Below, piece by piece: positions 8,009 to 20,179 of a stretch of 64,000 bases of DNA (its first letter is position 1; each line of letters opens with the position of its first letter). Below the pieces are notes generated by a model. That model saw nothing but the letters and a program-made list of their open reading frames with translations, searched no databases and was not told the DNA's origin. The position numbers were made by a program, and so were the translations under genes. Origin of the DNA: Pseudomonas chlororaphis (lineage in GTDB: Bacteria > Pseudomonadota > Gammaproteobacteria > Pseudomonadales > Pseudomonadaceae); NCBI RefSeq assembly GCF_001921865.1, contig NZ_MSCT01000009.1:372001-436000 (forward strand), written 5' to 3'.

Positions 8009-9946
8009 ATGGGCCAGACTCGTTTTGCCAGTGGGCGTCAATTGGATCTGATTTGCCTCGGACGCCTGGGCGTCGACCTTTATGCGCAGCAGGTCGGGGC
8101 CCGGCTGGAGGATGTTTCGAGCTTCGCCAAGTACCTGGGCGGCTCGTCCGCCAACATCGCCTTCGGCACCGCGCGCCTGGGCCTGCGTTCGGCGATGCTG
8201 AGCCGGGTCGGCGACGACCACATGGGGCGTTTCCTGGTGGAGTCCCTGGCCCGCGAAGGCTGCGACGTCAGCGAGGTCAAGGTCGACCCGCAGCGCCTGA
8301 CCGCCATGGTCTTGCTCGGCCTCAAGGACCGCGAAACCTTTCCCCTGGTGTTCTACCGCGAGAACTGCGCCGACATGGCCCTGCGCGCTGAAGACATCAA
8401 CGAAGCCTTTATCGCCTCCAGCAAGGCGTTGCTGATCACCGGCACTCACTTTTCCACCGACGGCGTCTACCAGGCCAGCGTCCAGGCCCTGGCATACGCC
8501 GAGCGGCATAACGTCAAGCGCGTGCTCGACATCGACTACCGCCCGGTGCTCTGGGGCCTGGCGGGCAAGGCCGACGGCGAGACACGCTTCGTCGCCGACC
8601 GCAACGTCAGCCAGCATGTGCAGAAGATCCTGCCGCGTTTCGACCTGATCGTCGGCACCGAAGAAGAATTCCTTATCGCCGGCGGCGCCACCGACCTGCT
8701 CGAAGCCTTGCGCACCGTGCGTTCGCTGACCGCCGCGACCCTGGTGGTCAAGCTCGGCCCCCAGGGCTGCACGGTGATTCACGGGGCGATTCCGGCGCGC
8801 CTGGAAGACGGCGCGATCTACCCCGGGGTGCGGGTCGAAGTGCTTAACGTGCTGGGGGCGGGCGATGCCTTTATGTCCGGCTTCCTCAGCGGCTGGCTGG
8901 AGGACGCCGACGACGAGCGCTGCTGCCAGCTGGCCAATGCCTGCGGCGGTCTTGTCGTGTCGCGCCATGCCTGCGCGCCGGCGATGCCGACCCGCGCCGA
9001 GCTGGAGTACCTGTTCAGCAGCCCGGTGCCGATCACCCGGCCGGACCAGGATGCGACCCTGCAGCGCCTGCATCAGGTCAGCGTGCCGCGCAAGGCCTGG
9101 AAGCAACTGTTCGTCTTCGCCTTCGACCATCGCGGGCAGTTGGTGGAGCTGGCGCACAAGGGCGGGCGCGAGCTCAAGGCCATCGGCCAGCTCAAGCAGT
9201 TGTTCATCCAGGCGGTGGAGCGGGTCGAGGCCGATTTGCGCGAGCAGGGCATCGAGGCCGATGTCGGGCTGCTGGCCGACCAGCGTTTCGGCCAGGACGC
9301 GCTGAACGCCGCCACCGGCCGCGGTTGGTGGGTGGCGCGGCCGGTGGAAGTCCAGGGCTCGCGGCCGCTGGCCTTCGAGCACGGGCGTTCGGTGGGCAGC
9401 AACCTGATCGCCTGGCCCCAGGAGCAGATCATCAAGTGCTTGGTGCAGTACCACCCGGACGACGAGCCGCTGCTGCGCCTGGAGCAGGAAGCGCAGATCA
9501 AGGGCCTGTACCAGGCGTCCCAGGTCAGCGGCCATGAGCTGTTGCTGGAAATCATCCCGCCCAAGGATCACCCCTCGGCGCATCCGGACGTGCTCTATCG
9601 CGCCCTCAAGCGCCTGTACAACCTGGGCATCTACCCGGCCTGGTGGAAGATCGAGGCGCAAAGCGCCGAAGACTGGACCCGCCTCGACGCGCTGATCGAG
9701 GAGCGCGACCCCTATTGCCGCGGCGTGGTGCTGCTGGGCCTCAACGCCCCGGCGGCGGCCCTGGCCGAAGGGTTTCGCGAGGCCGCCGACAGCCGCACCT
9801 GCCGCGGCTTCGCCGTGGGCCGCACGATCTTCCACGAACCGAGCCGCGCCTGGCTGGCCAGCGAGATCGACGACGAAACCCTGATCCGCCGGGTGCAAGC
9901 GACCTTCGTCGAGCTGATCGACGCCTGGCGCGCGGCCCGCGGCTGA
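8009..9946 (+). CDS. iolC: 5-dehydro-2-deoxygluconokinase fused to a DUF2090 domain
   Basis: First gene of the iol operon; 645 residues. The N-terminal PfkB-type kinase (about 10-325) phosphorylates 2-deoxy-5-keto-gluconate (DKG) and shows GGSSANIAFG plus the catalytic motif VLGAGDAFMSGF. The C-terminal half (about 345-640) is a DUF2090 domain with a DeoC/LacD-like TIM-barrel look, probably the DKG-phosphate aldolase (IolJ role), since no separate iolJ is seen here. The ATG at 8009 follows an AACAGGAG ribosome-binding site; the longer frame upstream crosses the promoter. Confidence 0.93.
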   Translation: MGQTRFASGRQLDLICLGRLGVDLYAQQVGARLEDVSSFAKYLGGSSANIAFGTARLGLRSAMLSRVGDDHMGRFLVESLAREGCDVSEVKVDPQRLTAMVLLGLKDRETFPLVFYRENCADMALRAEDINEAFIASSKALLITGTHFSTDGVYQASVQALAYAERHNVKRVLDIDYRPVLWGLAGKADGETRFVADRNVSQHVQKILPRFDLIVGTEEEFLIAGGATDLLEALRTVRSLTAATLVVKLGPQGCTVIHGAIPARLEDGAIYPGVRVEVLNVLGAGDAFMSGFLSGWLEDADDERCCQLANACGGLVVSRHACAPAMPTRAELEYLFSSPVPITRPDQDATLQRLHQVSVPRKAWKQLFVFAFDHRGQLVELAHKGGRELKAIGQLKQLFIQAVERVEADLREQGIEADVGLLADQRFGQDALNAATGRGWWVARPVEVQGSRPLAFEHGRSVGSNLIAWPQEQIIKCLVQYHPDDEPLLRLEQEAQIKGLYQASQVSGHELLLEIIPPKDHPSAHPDVLYRALKRLYNLGIYPAWWKIEAQSAEDWTRLDALIEERDPYCRGVVLLGLNAPAAALAEGFREAADSRTCRGFAVGRTIFHEPSRAWLASEIDDETLIRRVQATFVELIDAWRAARG

Positions 9947-9956
9947 ACCCAAAGCC

Positions 9957-10010
9957 CGACACGAAACCGAACGTAAACCTGACACGAAACCGAACGTAAA
10001 ACCTGACACA
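9957..10010 (+). repeat. Short tandem repeat, about 23-bp unit x 2.3
   Basis: The unit GACACGAAACCGAACGTAAA occurs at 9958 and again at 9981, followed by a partial third copy (GACACA). It starts 11 bp after the iolC stop. No function is evident. Confidence 0.7.
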
Positions 10011-10016
10011 AATCCC

Positions 10017-10136
10017 TGTAGCCGCTGCCGAGCGTTAGCGAGGCTGCGATAAGGTCCGCAGGACCTTCCGGCGATTTCAAGAGCGCGTCTGCTACGCAGC
10101 CGATCGCAGCCTCGCTAACGCTCGGCAGCGGCTACA
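10017..10136. repeat. Inverted dispersed repeat, TGTAGCCGCTGCCG family
   Basis: TGTAGCCGCTGCCGAGCG at the left is matched by CGCTCGGCAGCGGCTACA at the right, with inner arms around GCGAGGCTGCGAT and ATCGCAGCCTCGC. It fills the iolC-iolE gap. Related copies occur at 14337, 17604 and 43933. The long hairpin could change mRNA stability inside the operon. Confidence 0.85.
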
Positions 10137-10217
10137 CAGGTGGCGTTTACAGGGGGTGCAGCGGTGTCGGGCCAAGGATTTTTCAGAACTGGTTTGGAAA
10201 ACAATAAAGGTGCAGCC

Positions 10218-11111
10218 ATGCCCGCAATCCGAATTGGCATCAACCCGATTTCCTGGAGCAACGACGACCTGCCGGCCCTCGGCGGCGAAACGCCCTTGAG
10301 CACGGCGCTGAGCGAGGGCCAGGAAATCGGCTATGAAGGTTTCGAGCTCAACGGCAAGTTCCCCAAGGATGCCAAGGGCGTCGGCGATGTGCTGCGGCCC
10401 TACGGCCTGGCGCTGGTCTCGGGCTGGTATTCCAGCCGCCTGGCCCGGCGTTCGGTGGCCGAGGAGATCGACGCCATCGCCAGCCACGTGCAACTGCTGG
10501 CGCAGAACGGCGCCACGGTGCTGGTCTACGGCGAGGTTGCCGACTCGATCCAGGGCCAGCGCATCCCGCTGGTGGAGCGCCCGCGTTTTCACAGCGAGCA
10601 GGCCTGGCAGGAGTACGCCGACAAGCTCACGGAGCTGGCGCGTTTCACCCTGTCCCAGGGCGTGCGCCTGGCGTACCACCACCATATGGGCGCCTACGTC
10701 GAGTCGCCGGCGGACATCGACCAGTTGATGAGCCGCACCGGCAGCGAAGTCGGCCTGCTGTTCGATTCCGGCCACTGCTACATGGGCGGCGGCGAACCCC
10801 TGGAGGTGCTGCGCAAGCACCTCGGGCGCATCTGCCACGTGCACTTCAAGGACGTGCGCAAGCCGGTGGTGCAACTGGCGCGCAACAACCTCTGGAGTTT
10901 CCCCGACTGCATCGTCAACGGCACCTTCACCGTGCCGGGGGACGGCGATATCGATTTCGCCGCGTTGCTCGATGAGCTGCTGGCCGCCGGTTACCAGGGC
11001 TGGCTGGTGGTGGAGGCCGAACAGGACCCGGCGGTGGCGCCCAGCTACGTCTACGCCAAGAAAGGCTACGAGACCCTGCGCGCGCTGCTCGATAAGAGGG
11101 TTGGAGCATGA
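10218..11111 (+). CDS. iolE: Myo-inosose-2 dehydratase
   Basis: A 297-residue AP-endonuclease-2-like TIM barrel that dehydrates 2-keto-myo-inositol to the diketone 3D-(3,5/4)-trihydroxycyclohexane-1,2-dione. Family signatures are GINPISWSNDD at the N-terminus, LAYHHHMGAYVE, LLFDSGHCYMGG and HVHFKDVR, which hold the metal-binding residues. The ATG at 10218 follows AAAGGTGCAG and gives the usual length. The stop overlaps the iolB start by 4 bp. Confidence 0.94.
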   Translation: MPAIRIGINPISWSNDDLPALGGETPLSTALSEGQEIGYEGFELNGKFPKDAKGVGDVLRPYGLALVSGWYSSRLARRSVAEEIDAIASHVQLLAQNGATVLVYGEVADSIQGQRIPLVERPRFHSEQAWQEYADKLTELARFTLSQGVRLAYHHHMGAYVESPADIDQLMSRTGSEVGLLFDSGHCYMGGGEPLEVLRKHLGRICHVHFKDVRKPVVQLARNNLWSFPDCIVNGTFTVPGDGDIDFAALLDELLAAGYQGWLVVEAEQDPAVAPSYVYAKKGYETLRALLDKRVGA

Positions 11112-11932
11112 GCCTGCTGGTAAAAAGCGCGGCCCAGGGCCAAAGCCTGGTGCAGTTGGCCAAGGGCCGGTTGCAGTACGTCGGTTTTGCCGCCTACCGC
11201 CTGAGCCTCGGCGAAAGCCTGCCCATCAATGCCGGCGAGCAGGAACTGTGCCTGGTGCTGCTGTGCGGCCGTATCGGCGTGCAGGGCGAGACGCCGGGGC
11301 AGGGCGCGTTCGGCTGGGACAACCTGGGCGAGCGGCAGTCGGTGTTCGAGGACAAGTCGCCCTTCGCCGTCTACCTGCCGCCCGGCAGCCAGGCCCGGGT
11401 CACCGCCTTGAGCGATGTGCAGATCGCTGTCTGCGCCGCGCCTGGCCCTACTACAAACAGCTCCGCCGCCAACGGCCTCGGCCCACGGCTGATCCGTCCT
11501 GAGAATATGAAGCGCAGCGTGCGCGGCAAGGGCGCCAATACCCGTTATGTGTGCGACATCCTGCCGGACAGCGAGCCGGCCCATTCGCTGTTGGTGGTGG
11601 AGGTGCGCACGCCGTCCGGGCACTCCTCCAGCTACCCGCCGCACAAGCACGACACCGACGATTTGCCGCACCAGAGCTTTCTCGAGGAAACCTATTACCA
11701 CCAGGTCAACCCGCCCCAGGGCTTCGTGTTCCAGCGGGTCTACACCGACGACCGTCGCCTCGACGAGGCCATGGCCGTGGAGCACCACGACCTGGTGGTG
11801 GTGCCCGAGGGCTACCACCCGGTCAGCGTGCCTTACGGCTACGAGTCCTATTACCTGAATGTCATGGCCGGGCCCAAGCGGGTCTGGCAGTTCCATAACG
11901 ATCCACGGCACAGCTGGCTGCTGGACCTGTGA
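11108..11932 (+). CDS. iolB: 5-deoxy-glucuronate isomerase
   Basis: A 274-residue bicupin enzyme that converts 5-deoxy-glucuronate to 2-deoxy-5-keto-gluconate. The second cupin carries the metal ligands in SSYPPHKHD, EETYYHQ and the later H in AVEHHDLVVVPEGYHPV, and the family C-terminus is FHNDPRHSWL. The overlap with iolE indicates coupled translation. Confidence 0.95.
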   Translation: MSLLVKSAAQGQSLVQLAKGRLQYVGFAAYRLSLGESLPINAGEQELCLVLLCGRIGVQGETPGQGAFGWDNLGERQSVFEDKSPFAVYLPPGSQARVTALSDVQIAVCAAPGPTTNSSAANGLGPRLIRPENMKRSVRGKGANTRYVCDILPDSEPAHSLLVVEVRTPSGHSSSYPPHKHDTDDLPHQSFLEETYYHQVNPPQGFVFQRVYTDDRRLDEAMAVEHHDLVVVPEGYHPVSVPYGYESYYLNVMAGPKRVWQFHNDPRHSWLLDL

Positions 11933-11971
11933 ACGCCACCTTTTTCCAGCCTTCAAGGGAGACCCCGATCC

Positions 11972-13471
<1,500 letters not shown>

Positions 13472-13505
13472 CGCCTTCGACCCTTTGTTTCGGAGAATAA
13501 GAATA

Positions 13506-14327
13506 ATGAACCAGCCCCTGCGTTTCGCCCTGAATCGTATGGTTGCCCCGCGTTTGACCCTGCCCGAGTTCATCGAACTGGCGGTGGCCCTGAAAGCCGA
13601 TGCCATCGAGATCCGCAACGACCTCGAAGGCGTGGAAATCGAAGACGGCACGCCGCCCCAAGAGGTGCGCCGATTGTGCGCGGCCCGCGGCATCCAGGTG
13701 TTGTCGATCAATGCCCTGTACCCGTTCGATCTGTGGAACGACGAGCGTCGCGCCCAGGCCCTGCGCCTCGCCGCCTATGCCCGCGACTGCGGTGCCCGCG
13801 GCCTGGTGCTGTGCCCGCTCAACCAGCTCGACGACCCGCGCAGCGTCGCCGAACGCAATGCCGGCCTGCGCACGGCCTTGACCGAACTGGCGACGATATT
13901 GCGCGAGCACGGGCTTCTCGGTTTTATCGAGCCCCTGGGCTTCGAGGAATGCTCGCTGCGGCGCAAGCGCAAGGCGGTGGAGGCGGTCCGCGCCATTGGC
14001 GGGCTGGATGTGTTCCGCCTGGTGCACGACACCTTTCACCATCACCTGGCCGGCGAGCAGGAGTTCTTTCCCGAGCTGACCGGGCTGGTGCACATCTCCG
14101 GGGTCGAGGACCGCGCGGTGCCGCTGGCGAGCATCCGCGACGGCCATCGGGTGCTGGTGGGCAAGGGTGACATCCTCGGCAACCGGGCGCAGATCGAGAC
14201 CCTGCTCGAGCGCGGCTACAGCGGTTACCTGTCGTTCGAGCCGTTCGCCGAGAGCGTGCACGCCCTGGCGGACATCCGCCAGGCCCTCGGCGCGAGCATC
14301 GACCACCTCAGGCATGCCCTGGCGTAA
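13506..14327 (+). CDS. Sugar phosphate isomerase/epimerase, IolI/IolH-like
   Basis: A 273-residue xylose-isomerase-like TIM barrel placed between iolA and iolD. Features are the start FALNRMVAPRLTLPEF, metal-site motifs FIEPLGFEE and LVHDTFHHH, and GHRVLVGKGD near the C-terminus. IolI of Bacillus (about 278 aa) converts between inosose isomers, which fits a cluster with several inositol dehydrogenases. The ATG at 13506 follows GGAGAATAAGA. Assignment between IolI and IolH is uncertain. Confidence 0.82.
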   Translation: MNQPLRFALNRMVAPRLTLPEFIELAVALKADAIEIRNDLEGVEIEDGTPPQEVRRLCAARGIQVLSINALYPFDLWNDERRAQALRLAAYARDCGARGLVLCPLNQLDDPRSVAERNAGLRTALTELATILREHGLLGFIEPLGFEECSLRRKRKAVEAVRAIGGLDVFRLVHDTFHHHLAGEQEFFPELTGLVHISGVEDRAVPLASIRDGHRVLVGKGDILGNRAQIETLLERGYSGYLSFEPFAESVHALADIRQALGASIDHLRHALA

Positions 14328-14336
14328 CGCCGACCC

Positions 14337-14437
14337 TGTAGCCGCTGCCGCAGGCTGCGATCGGCTGCGAAGCAGACGCGCTCTTGAGGCCGCCTGAGGT
14401 CCTGCGGACCTTTCGCAGCCTTCGGCAGCGGCTACAG
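14337..14437. repeat. Inverted dispersed repeat, TGTAGCCGCTGCCG family
   Basis: TGTAGCCGCTGCCGCAGGCT at the left is matched by AGCCTTCGGCAGCGGCTACA at the right. It fills the gap between the IolI-like gene and iolD and is the second copy of this family inside the operon. Confidence 0.85.
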
Positions 14438-14470
14438 GAAGCTACCTTCACCGTCTTTAAAGGTGCAGAC

Positions 14471-16405
14471 ATGACTACGATACGACTGACCATGGCCCAG
14501 GCCCTGGTGAAATTCCTCGACAACCAGTACGTCGAGGTCGATGGGGTGCAGAGCAAATTCGTCGCCGGGGTCTTCACCATTTTCGGCCACGGCAATGTGC
14601 TGGGCCTGGGCCAGGCCCTGGAGCAGGACAGCGGCGACTTGCTGGTGCATCAGGGCCGCAACGAGCAGGGCATGGCCCACGCCGCCATCGGTTTCGCCAA
14701 GCAGCATTTGCGGCGCAAGATCTACGCCTGCACCGCGTCGGTGGGCCCGGGCGCGGCGAACATGCTGACCGCCGCGGCGACCGCCAGCGCCAACCGCATT
14801 CCTTTGTTGCTGCTGCCCGGCGACGTCTACGCCAGCCGCCAGCCGGACCCGGTGCTGCAACAGATCGAGCAGTTCCACGACCTGAGCATCAGCACCAACG
14901 ACGCGTTCAAGGCCGTGAGCAAATACTGGGACCGGATCAACCGCCCCGAACAACTGATGACCGCGGCGATCCACGCCATGCGCGTGCTTACCGACCCGGC
15001 GCAAACCGGCGCGGTGACCCTGGCGCTGCCTCAGGACGTGCAGGCCGAAGCCTACGATTACCCGGACTATTTCCTGGCCAAGCGCGTGCACCGCATCGAA
15101 CGCCGGCCGGCCACCGCGGCCATGCTCGAAGATGCCGTAGCGGCCTTCGCCGGCAAGCGCAAGCCGCTGATTATCTGCGGCGGCGGGGTCAAATATTCCG
15201 CGGCCAACGCGGCGCTGCAAGCCTTCGCCGAACGTTTCGCCATTCCTTTCGCCGAAACCCAGGCCGGCAAGAGCGCGGTGCTCTCCAGCCATCCGTTGAA
15301 CGTCGGCGGCATCGGCGAGACCGGCTGCCTGGCGGCCAACCTGCTGGCCAAGGAGGCGGACCTGATCATCGGCATCGGCACCCGCTACAGCGATTTCACC
15401 ACCGGCTCGAAATCGCTGTTCCCTGCCGAGGCGAAGTTTCTCAACCTGAATATCTGCCCCTGCGACGCCCTGAAGCTCGATGGCGTGCAACTGCTGGCGG
15501 ATGCCCGCGCGGGCCTCGATGCGCTGGCCGAGGCCCTGGCACGCAGCGGCTACCAGGCGTCGTGGGGCGCGCAGGTCGGCCAGGCGCGGGCGCAGCTGGA
15601 CGCAGAGCTGGACCGGCTCGGCCAGGTCGAATACCACGCCGACGGCTTCGTCCCGGAAATCGCCGACCACCTGGACCCGGCGGTGCTGCGCGAATTTATC
15701 GAGCTGACCGGTTCCTGCCTGACCCAGAGCCGGGTACTCGGGGTGCTCAACCAGACCCTGGCCGACGACGCGGTGATCGTCGCCGCGGCCGGCAGCCTGC
15801 CCGGCGACCTGCAACGCAGCTGGCGCAGCAAGGGGGTCAATACCTACCACGTCGAGTACGGCTATTCCTGCATGGGCTACGAGGTCAACGCGGCGCTGGG
15901 GGTCAAGCTCGCCGAGCCGGCGCGCGAGGTTTATGCCCTGGTGGGCGACGGCTCCTACCTGATGCTGCATTCGGAGCTGGCGACCTCGATCCAGGAGCGG
16001 CGCAAGATCAACGTGGTGCTGCTGGACAACATGGCCTTCGGGTGCATCAACAACCTGCAGATGGGCAACGGCATGGACAGCTTCGGCACCGAGTTCCGCT
16101 TTCGCAACCCAGAGACCAACAAGCTCGATGGCGGCCTGGTGCCAGTGGACTTCGCCATGAGCGCCGCGGCCTACGGCTGCAAGACCTACAAGGTGACGAC
16201 CGTGGAAGAGCTGCGGGCGGCCCTGGCCGACGCGCGGACCCAGGCGGTCTCGACCCTGATCGATATCAAGGTCCTGCCCAAGACCATGATCCACAACTAC
16301 CTGTCCTGGTGGCGGGTCGGGGTGGCGCAGGTGTCCACCAGCGCCCGCACCGACGCGGCGGCCCGGCAACTCAACGCACGCCTGGCCAAGGTCCGGCAGT
16401 ACTGA
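14471..16405 (+). CDS. iolD: 3D-(3,5/4)-trihydroxycyclohexane-1,2-dione hydrolase
   Basis: A 644-residue thiamine-diphosphate enzyme that opens the inositol-derived ring to 5-deoxy-glucuronate. The N-terminal pyrimidine-binding domain holds the catalytic Glu in [13 protein letters not shown]. The C-terminal PP domain has the ThDP/Mg motif starting [10 protein letters not shown] near residue 488 and running to [14 protein letters not shown]. The ATG at 14471 follows AAAGGTGCAG, a spacing like that of iolE. Length and order match other iol operons. Confidence 0.95.
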   Translation: MTTIRLTMAQALVKFLDNQYVEVDGVQSKFVAGVFTIFGHGNVLGLGQALEQDSGDLLVHQGRNEQGMAHAAIGFAKQHLRRKIYACTASVGPGAANMLTAAATASANRIPLLLLPGDVYASRQPDPVLQQIEQFHDLSISTNDAFKAVSKYWDRINRPEQLMTAAIHAMRVLTDPAQTGAVTLALPQDVQAEAYDYPDYFLAKRVHRIERRPATAAMLEDAVAAFAGKRKPLIICGGGVKYSAANAALQAFAERFAIPFAETQAGKSAVLSSHPLNVGGIGETGCLAANLLAKEADLIIGIGTRYSDFTTGSKSLFPAEAKFLNLNICPCDALKLDGVQLLADARAGLDALAEALARSGYQASWGAQVGQARAQLDAELDRLGQVEYHADGFVPEIADHLDPAVLREFIELTGSCLTQSRVLGVLNQTLADDAVIVAAAGSLPGDLQRSWRSKGVNTYHVEYGYSCMGYEVNAALGVKLAEPAREVYALVGDGSYLMLHSELATSIQERRKINVVLLDNMAFGCINNLQMGNGMDSFGTEFRFRNPETNKLDGGLVPVDFAMSAAAYGCKTYKVTTVEELRAALADARTQAVSTLIDIKVLPKTMIHNYLSWWRVGVAQVSTSARTDAAARQLNARLAKVRQY

Positions 16406-17461
<1,056 letters not shown>

Positions 17462-17480
17462 ATATTGGCCGCTTGTTTTT

Positions 17481-17584
17481 CTGTAGGAGCGCAGCTTGCT
17501 CGCGATGGACGTCAACGATGGCGCGTGTTTTCTGGATAAACGCGGCGCCCTCGGGTCCATCGCGAGCAAGCTGCGCTCCTACAA
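17481..17584. repeat. REPIN (inverted REP pair)
   Basis: CTGTAGGAGCGCAGCTTGCT is matched by AGCAAGCTGCGCTCCTACA about 65 bp later. It lies after iolG. Confidence 0.88.
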
Positions 17585-17603
17585 GATCAGAACACAGCAA
17601 CCC

Positions 17604-17739
17604 TGTAGCCGCTGCCGAAGGCTGCGATCGGCCACGCAGTGGCCGCCATCACGGTGCATACGGTGTTTCAGGCCGGTCCGCGGCGACAGGTCTTGCGAGG
17701 ACGCTGTCCTCGAACGCAGGCTACGCCAGCGGCTACAGG
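17604..17739. repeat. Inverted dispersed repeat, TGTAGCCGCTGCCG family
   Basis: TGTAGCCGCTGCCGAAGGCT at the left is matched by GCTACGCCAGCGGCTACA at the right. It is the third copy in the inositol block and follows a REPIN, so the whole iolG to 17763 gap is repeat-derived. Confidence 0.8.
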
Positions 17740-17762
17740 GTTCTATATAAGGAGGCTTTCTG

Positions 17763-18809
17763 ATGCGAATCGGACTGGTGGGTTACGGCCATGGTGGCCG
17801 ACATTTTCATGCGCCGCTGCTGGCCAGCCTGCCTGGCGCGCGGTTTGTCGGGGTGGTCACCCTGTCGGCCGAGCGTCGGCGGCTGCTGGCGGCGGAGCAT
17901 CCCGGGGTGCAGGCGTTCGACAGTCTCGAAGCGCTGATCGCCGCCGGGGTCGATGCGCTGGTGATTTCCACCCCGCTGGAGGGCCGCGCGGCGCTGGTGC
18001 TCGCCGCCATCGAGCGCGGCGTCGCGGTGGTCAGCGACAAACCCTTCGCCCACGACGCGGCCCAGGCCCAGGCGCTGATCGACGCCGCCGCGCGCCGGCA
18101 GGTGCCGCTGAGCGTCTATATGAACCGGCGCTGGGACTCGGACTTCCTCACCCTGCGCAAGCTGATCGACGCCGGGGCCCTGGGCCGCGTCAGCCGTTTC
18201 GAGTCACGGGTCGAGCGCTACCTGCCGCAGGCCGTGGGTAATGCCAGCGGCGGCGGCTTCCTGCGCGACCTGGGCAGCCACCTGGTGGACCAGGCCCTGC
18301 AACTGTTCGGCCCGGTGGCCCGGGTCTACGCCGAGTTGCAGTACGCCGAACAGGCGCCGACCTGCGACTATGGGTTCTTTCTGGCCTTGAGCCATGCCAA
18401 TGGCGTGGTTTCCCATCTGTCCGGCAGTTGCCTGCAAAACTGCCCGGGGCCGCGCTTGCGGGTCAGCGGCTCGGCCGGCTGTTACACGGTGGAGGGCCTG
18501 GACGGCCAGGAAGACGCGCTGGTCGCCGGGTTGTCGCCGTATTCCGAGGGTGAGCGCTGGGGCGTCGAGGAACACCGGCGTTGGGGTTGGTTCGAGCAGG
18601 GCGAGGTGCGCGAGCGGGTGGCCTCCGAGCGGGGCGACTGGCCGCAGTTCTATAAACAGTGGCAAGCGGCGCTGCACGGGCAGGGGCCGCTGCCGGTGAG
18701 CCCGGCGCAAGCGCTGGCCACCACGCGGATTCTGGACGCCGCGCGCCTGAGTGCGCAGCGCGGCCAGGTGCTGGAAATGGCCGGTTTTCCGGGCCCGGAA
18801 TCAATTTAG
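17763..18809 (+). CDS. Gfo/Idh/MocA-family oxidoreductase
   Basis: A 348-residue NAD(P)-dependent oxidoreductase with the N-terminal motif GLVGYGHGGRHFHAPLL and the catalytic-Lys motif VVSDKPFA; the rest has the GFO/IDH C-terminal fold (SRFESRVERY, GGGFLRDLGSHLVDQALQLFG). This type (YdgJ/IolW-like) often acts on scyllo-inositol or inosose. It is the last catabolic gene before the transporter operon and is preceded by AAGGAGG. Confidence 0.87.
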   Translation: MRIGLVGYGHGGRHFHAPLLASLPGARFVGVVTLSAERRRLLAAEHPGVQAFDSLEALIAAGVDALVISTPLEGRAALVLAAIERGVAVVSDKPFAHDAAQAQALIDAAARRQVPLSVYMNRRWDSDFLTLRKLIDAGALGRVSRFESRVERYLPQAVGNASGGGFLRDLGSHLVDQALQLFGPVARVYAELQYAEQAPTCDYGFFLALSHANGVVSHLSGSCLQNCPGPRLRVSGSAGCYTVEGLDGQEDALVAGLSPYSEGERWGVEEHRRWGWFEQGEVRERVASERGDWPQFYKQWQAALHGQGPLPVSPAQALATTRILDAARLSAQRGQVLEMAGFPGPESI

Positions 18810-18857
18810 AATAAAATTCTAAAATGAGTTGATATAGAAATTATTTTCCAATAAAGT
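18807..18857 (+). promoter_or_regulatory. Promoter and paired IolR-type operators of the inositol ABC operon
   Basis: TAGAATAAAATTCTA (18807-18821) is a perfect dyad. AGAAATTATTTTCC (18836-18849) fits RGAA-N6-TTCC and starts 29 bp later. A promoter TTGATA (18829-18834), N17, TAAAGT (18852-18857) would place the second site between -35 and -10, a repressing position. Confidence 0.68.
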
Positions 18858-18964
18858 CGTTTTCAGGTTGCCGATCAGCAGGATCTCGCCGACGTCACAG
18901 ACGGGCCGCAAGCCCGTCTTGAACCGAGTGGAGACTGCCAACAAAAACAAAACAGGTACCGTCG

Positions 18965-19129
18965 ATGAACACCTTCAGCTCTGTCCTGCCGCTGCTTCGC
19001 CTGCTGCCCCGTCCAACTTCCCGGCAGGCTTCCATCTTCCCGTCCCTGGTGCGCCTGCTTTGCGTCGAACGCAAGGGCGCGCTGGTGTGCTGCATGCCCG
19101 GCGCGCCGATCGTGCGTCTGCCTCACTGA
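18965..19129 (+). CDS. Possible 54-residue leader ORF
   Basis: An ATG-started ORF (start MNTFSSVLPLLRLL, end VRLPH) lies between the predicted operator/promoter and the transporter genes. It is Leu- and Pro-rich with no domain that I know, and its Shine-Dalgarno (CAGG) is weak. It may be an untranslated leader stretch. It is reported because it is the only ORF in this 370-bp gap with a plausible start. Confidence 0.25.
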   Translation: MNTFSSVLPLLRLLPRPTSRQASIFPSLVRLLCVERKGALVCCMPGAPIVRLPH

Positions 19130-19183
19130 GTGGTTTGTGCGCCTTATCCATAAAACCTACAAGAATGTGGAGAAAGACCTTTC

Positions 19184-20110
19184 ATGAAGACCAAGACCCG
19201 TTTTGCCACGCTGGCCCTGTCCCTGCTGCTCGGTAGCGGCACGGCGCTCGCCGACTTGAAGATCGGCGTGAGCATGTCGCAGTTCGACGACACCTGGCTG
19301 ACCTACCTGCGCGAATCCATGGACCAGAAAGCCAAGTCCCTGCCGGACGGCGTCAGCCTGCAGTTCGAGGACGCCCGGGCCGATGTGGTCAAGCAGCTGA
19401 GCCAGGTCGAAAGTTTCATCAGCCAGAAGGTCGATGCCATCGTGGTCAACCCGGTGGACACCGCCGCCACCCGCAAGATCACCGAGGCCGCGGTCAAGGC
19501 CGGGATCCCGCTGGTCTACGTCAACCGCCGCCCGGACGACCTGAACCTGCCCAAGGGCGTGGTCACCGTGGCCTCCAACGACCTGGAGGCCGGGCAGATG
19601 CAGATGCAGTACCTGGCCGACAAGATGGGCGGCAAGGGCGAGATCGTGATCCTCCTGGGCGACCTGGCGAACAACTCCACCACCAACCGCACCAAGGGCG
19701 TCAAGGAGGTGTTGGCCAAGTACCCGGGGATCAAGGTCGAGCAGGAACAGACCGGGATCTGGTTGCGCGACAAGGCCATGACCCTGGTCAACGACTGGCT
19801 GACCCAGGGCCGCCAGTTCAACGCGGTGGTGGCCAACAACGACGAGATGGCCATCGGCGCCGCCATGGCGCTGAAACAGGCCGGCGTGGACAAGGGCAGC
19901 GTGCTGATCGCCGGCGTCGACGGCACCCCCGACGGCCTGCGCGCGGTGCAGAAGGGCGACCTGGCGGTCTCGGTGTTCCAGGATGCCAAGGGCCAGGCCG
20001 ACGGCTCGATCGAGACCGCGGTGAAGATGGCCAAGCAGCAGCCGGTGGAGCAGGCCGTGTGGGTGCCTTATCGCTTGATCACCCCGGAAAACGTCGCCCA
20101 GTTCAAGTAA
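19184..20110 (+). CDS. Inositol ABC transporter, periplasmic substrate-binding protein
   Basis: A 308-residue periplasmic sugar-binding protein of the ribose/inositol type (Peripla_BP_4). It has a Sec signal peptide (1-23, cleaved after ALA) and two Rossmann-like lobes. Ligand-contact segments are VNPVDTAAT, YVNRRPDD, ANNDEMAIGAA and VDGTPDG. The single-copy CUT2 layout (binding protein, double ATPase, permease) and the paired IolR operators upstream support inositol as the ligand. Confidence 0.9.
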   Translation: MKTKTRFATLALSLLLGSGTALADLKIGVSMSQFDDTWLTYLRESMDQKAKSLPDGVSLQFEDARADVVKQLSQVESFISQKVDAIVVNPVDTAATRKITEAAVKAGIPLVYVNRRPDDLNLPKGVVTVASNDLEAGQMQMQYLADKMGGKGEIVILLGDLANNSTTNRTKGVKEVLAKYPGIKVEQEQTGIWLRDKAMTLVNDWLTQGRQFNAVVANNDEMAIGAAMALKQAGVDKGSVLIAGVDGTPDGLRAVQKGDLAVSVFQDAKGQADGSIETAVKMAKQQPVEQAVWVPYRLITPENVAQFK

Positions 20111-20179
20111 GGCGCTTGCGCCGATAACCCCCTGAGCCGGCGGGGCGGCCCGACTGCCCCGCGGATGGAGTACCTGATC

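Noticed and set aside
6761..10009. A 1082-codon open frame on the minus strand across iolC and the RpiR gene
   Set aside because: Only the part from 7681 down is the regulator. The rest is the antisense of iolC, open because of high GC and biased codon use.
18868..19236. A 122-codon frame overlapping the start of the inositol-binding protein
   Set aside because: It runs into the signal-peptide region of a clearly real gene in another frame and has no domain or good start.
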